Origin: Sphingomonas aerolata
GTDB lineage: Bacteria; Pseudomonadota; Alphaproteobacteria; Sphingomonadales; Sphingomonadaceae
Reading direction: 5' to 3'
DNA: 64,000 bases
Assembly: GCF_003046295.1 (NCBI RefSeq)
Contig: NZ_PZZN01000001.1
Span: forward strand, 1,260,812-1,324,811
The position numbers and the translations under genes are program-made. Under the pieces are notes generated by a model. That model worked only from the letters and a program-made list of their open reading frames with translations. It made no database searches and had not been told where the DNA came from. How positions within the stretch are numbered: position 1 is the first letter of the stretch; each line of letters begins with the position of its first letter. Positions 63,464 through 64,000 of this stretch are shown one piece after another.

Positions 63464-63988
63464 TCAGCCCTTGCCCTCGAGCTTGGCCTTCAGCCCCGAA
63501 AACGCGTTGACCGGCTGATATTCATCCTCGCTGATCACCCCGGCGGCGCGCAGTGCGGCCGCGGCATTGGGGCCGCGGGGAAAGGGATCGAGCGCGAGCG
63601 CGAGCGTCTCGGCCGCCGCTTCCCCCAGATCGACCGCACCGCCATCGATCGGCACGGTGTCGAGCGCATCGTCCGACAATTCGATCTCGCCGTCGACCGC
63701 GCCGAAATCATCAACGAAGCGCAGCGCGACGGGTTCGTCGATCGTCGCGGTGAGCGGTTCGTCGGTCACCGAACAGGCCTGCACGACCTTTGCCGTCACA
63801 TGTCCCTTGGCGACGATCCCACTCGTATCGCGTCGGATCGTGAAGTGCGCCTCGAGCAAGTCGACGGACAGGATCGCAAACCGTGCGGCAAGCTTGCGGC
63901 GTTCCTCGGGCGTTGCGGCGAAGGTCACGCTGCGATCGCGCTCGCCAATCGTGTCGAGTCGCTCGGGGCGGCTGAATTCGGGGGTCAT
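63464..63988 (-). CDS. DUF177 (YceD) family protein
   Basis: A 174-residue protein of the YceD/DUF177 family, usually near rpmF and linked to 23S rRNA or ribosome assembly. The cysteine block VVQACSVTDEPLTATID corresponds to the family's CxRCL-like position, reduced here to a single cysteine. The C-terminal DPFPRGPNAAAALRAAG is the DPYPR-like motif. GGAGAG lies 5 bases before the ATG at 63988. rpmF is not visible here. Confidence 0.88.
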   Translation of the reverse strand: MTPEFSRPERLDTIGERDRSVTFAATPEERRKLAARFAILSVDLLEAHFTIRRDTSGIVAKGHVTAKVVQACSVTDEPLTATIDEPVALRFVDDFGAVDGEIELSDDALDTVPIDGGAVDLGEAAAETLALALDPFPRGPNAAAALRAAGVISEDEYQPVNAFSGLKAKLEGKG

Positions 63989-64000
63989 GGCAGCTCTCCG

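Overview
This 64 kb window is chromosomal DNA from a GC-rich alphaproteobacterium, most probably a sphingomonad (Sphingomonas or a close relative). The signs are a crtY-crtI-crtB carotenoid cluster, a TonB-dependent siderophore receptor, CarD and FdxA, DUF1489, a TIGR02186/TauE pair, a mitochondrial-type SUV3 helicase, and dispersed sphingomonad-style inverted repeats. Coding density is high and genes lie on both strands. I see no rRNA, tRNA, CRISPR array, insertion sequence, integrase or prophage.

Layout. 0-11.6 kb: rpmI and partial rplT, an AsmA protein, a HisN-type phosphatase, a secreted peroxiredoxin, a diguanylate cyclase, two tiny membrane peptides, an Ivy-like lipoprotein coupled to a PEBP-family protein, a PhnA-domain protein, thiC behind a TPP riboswitch, a MipA-like barrel and a DUF2141 protein. 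11.6-12.6 kb: an AT-richer patch with a lone AidA/PixA-like gene. 12.8-18.1 kb: an acetyltransferase divergent from crtY-crtI, a LOG-family nucleotide hydrolase, and crtB. 18.2-26.3 kb: an ATM1-type ABC exporter, a retropepsin-like secreted protein, a recQ operon, and glnK-amtB. 26.4-33 kb: a DUF2007/PNPOx pair, a siderophore receptor behind two tandem palindromes, a CsbD-like protein, a lactonase-fold protein and a secreted serine protease. 32.7-35.7 kb: an RpfF-type (DSF signal) synthase converging on a membrane GGDEF-EAL protein. 35.8-45.5 kb: RlpA, a methyltransferase, an ABM-MFS pair, a bacterial CDC48 ATPase divergent from a LysR regulator, a cyclophilin, MgtE and DUF1489. 45.5-52.9 kb: two GIN-domain genes, carD, fdxA, an S4 protein, the SUV3-like helicase and an M23 peptidase. 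53-64 kb: a BLUF photoreceptor, a HerA-like ATPase, TauE with TIGR02186, an NfrB-like glycosyltransferase with a barrel partner, a DinG-like helicase, SixA and DUF177.

Shared themes are envelope and secretion (AsmA, MipA, RlpA, M23, NfrA/B-like), light and pigment (BLUF, carotenoids), and cyclic-di-GMP signalling. The most noteworthy loci are (i) the rpfF homologue facing a membrane GGDEF-EAL gene, (ii) the cdc48/lysR intergenic region with a long palindrome, a 16-codon open frame and an intrinsic terminator ahead of cdc48, (iii) the AidA/PixA-like gene in AT-rich DNA, and (iv) several families of inverted repeats, one of which supplies the C-terminus of a protein. All family names come from reading sequence motifs without database searches.
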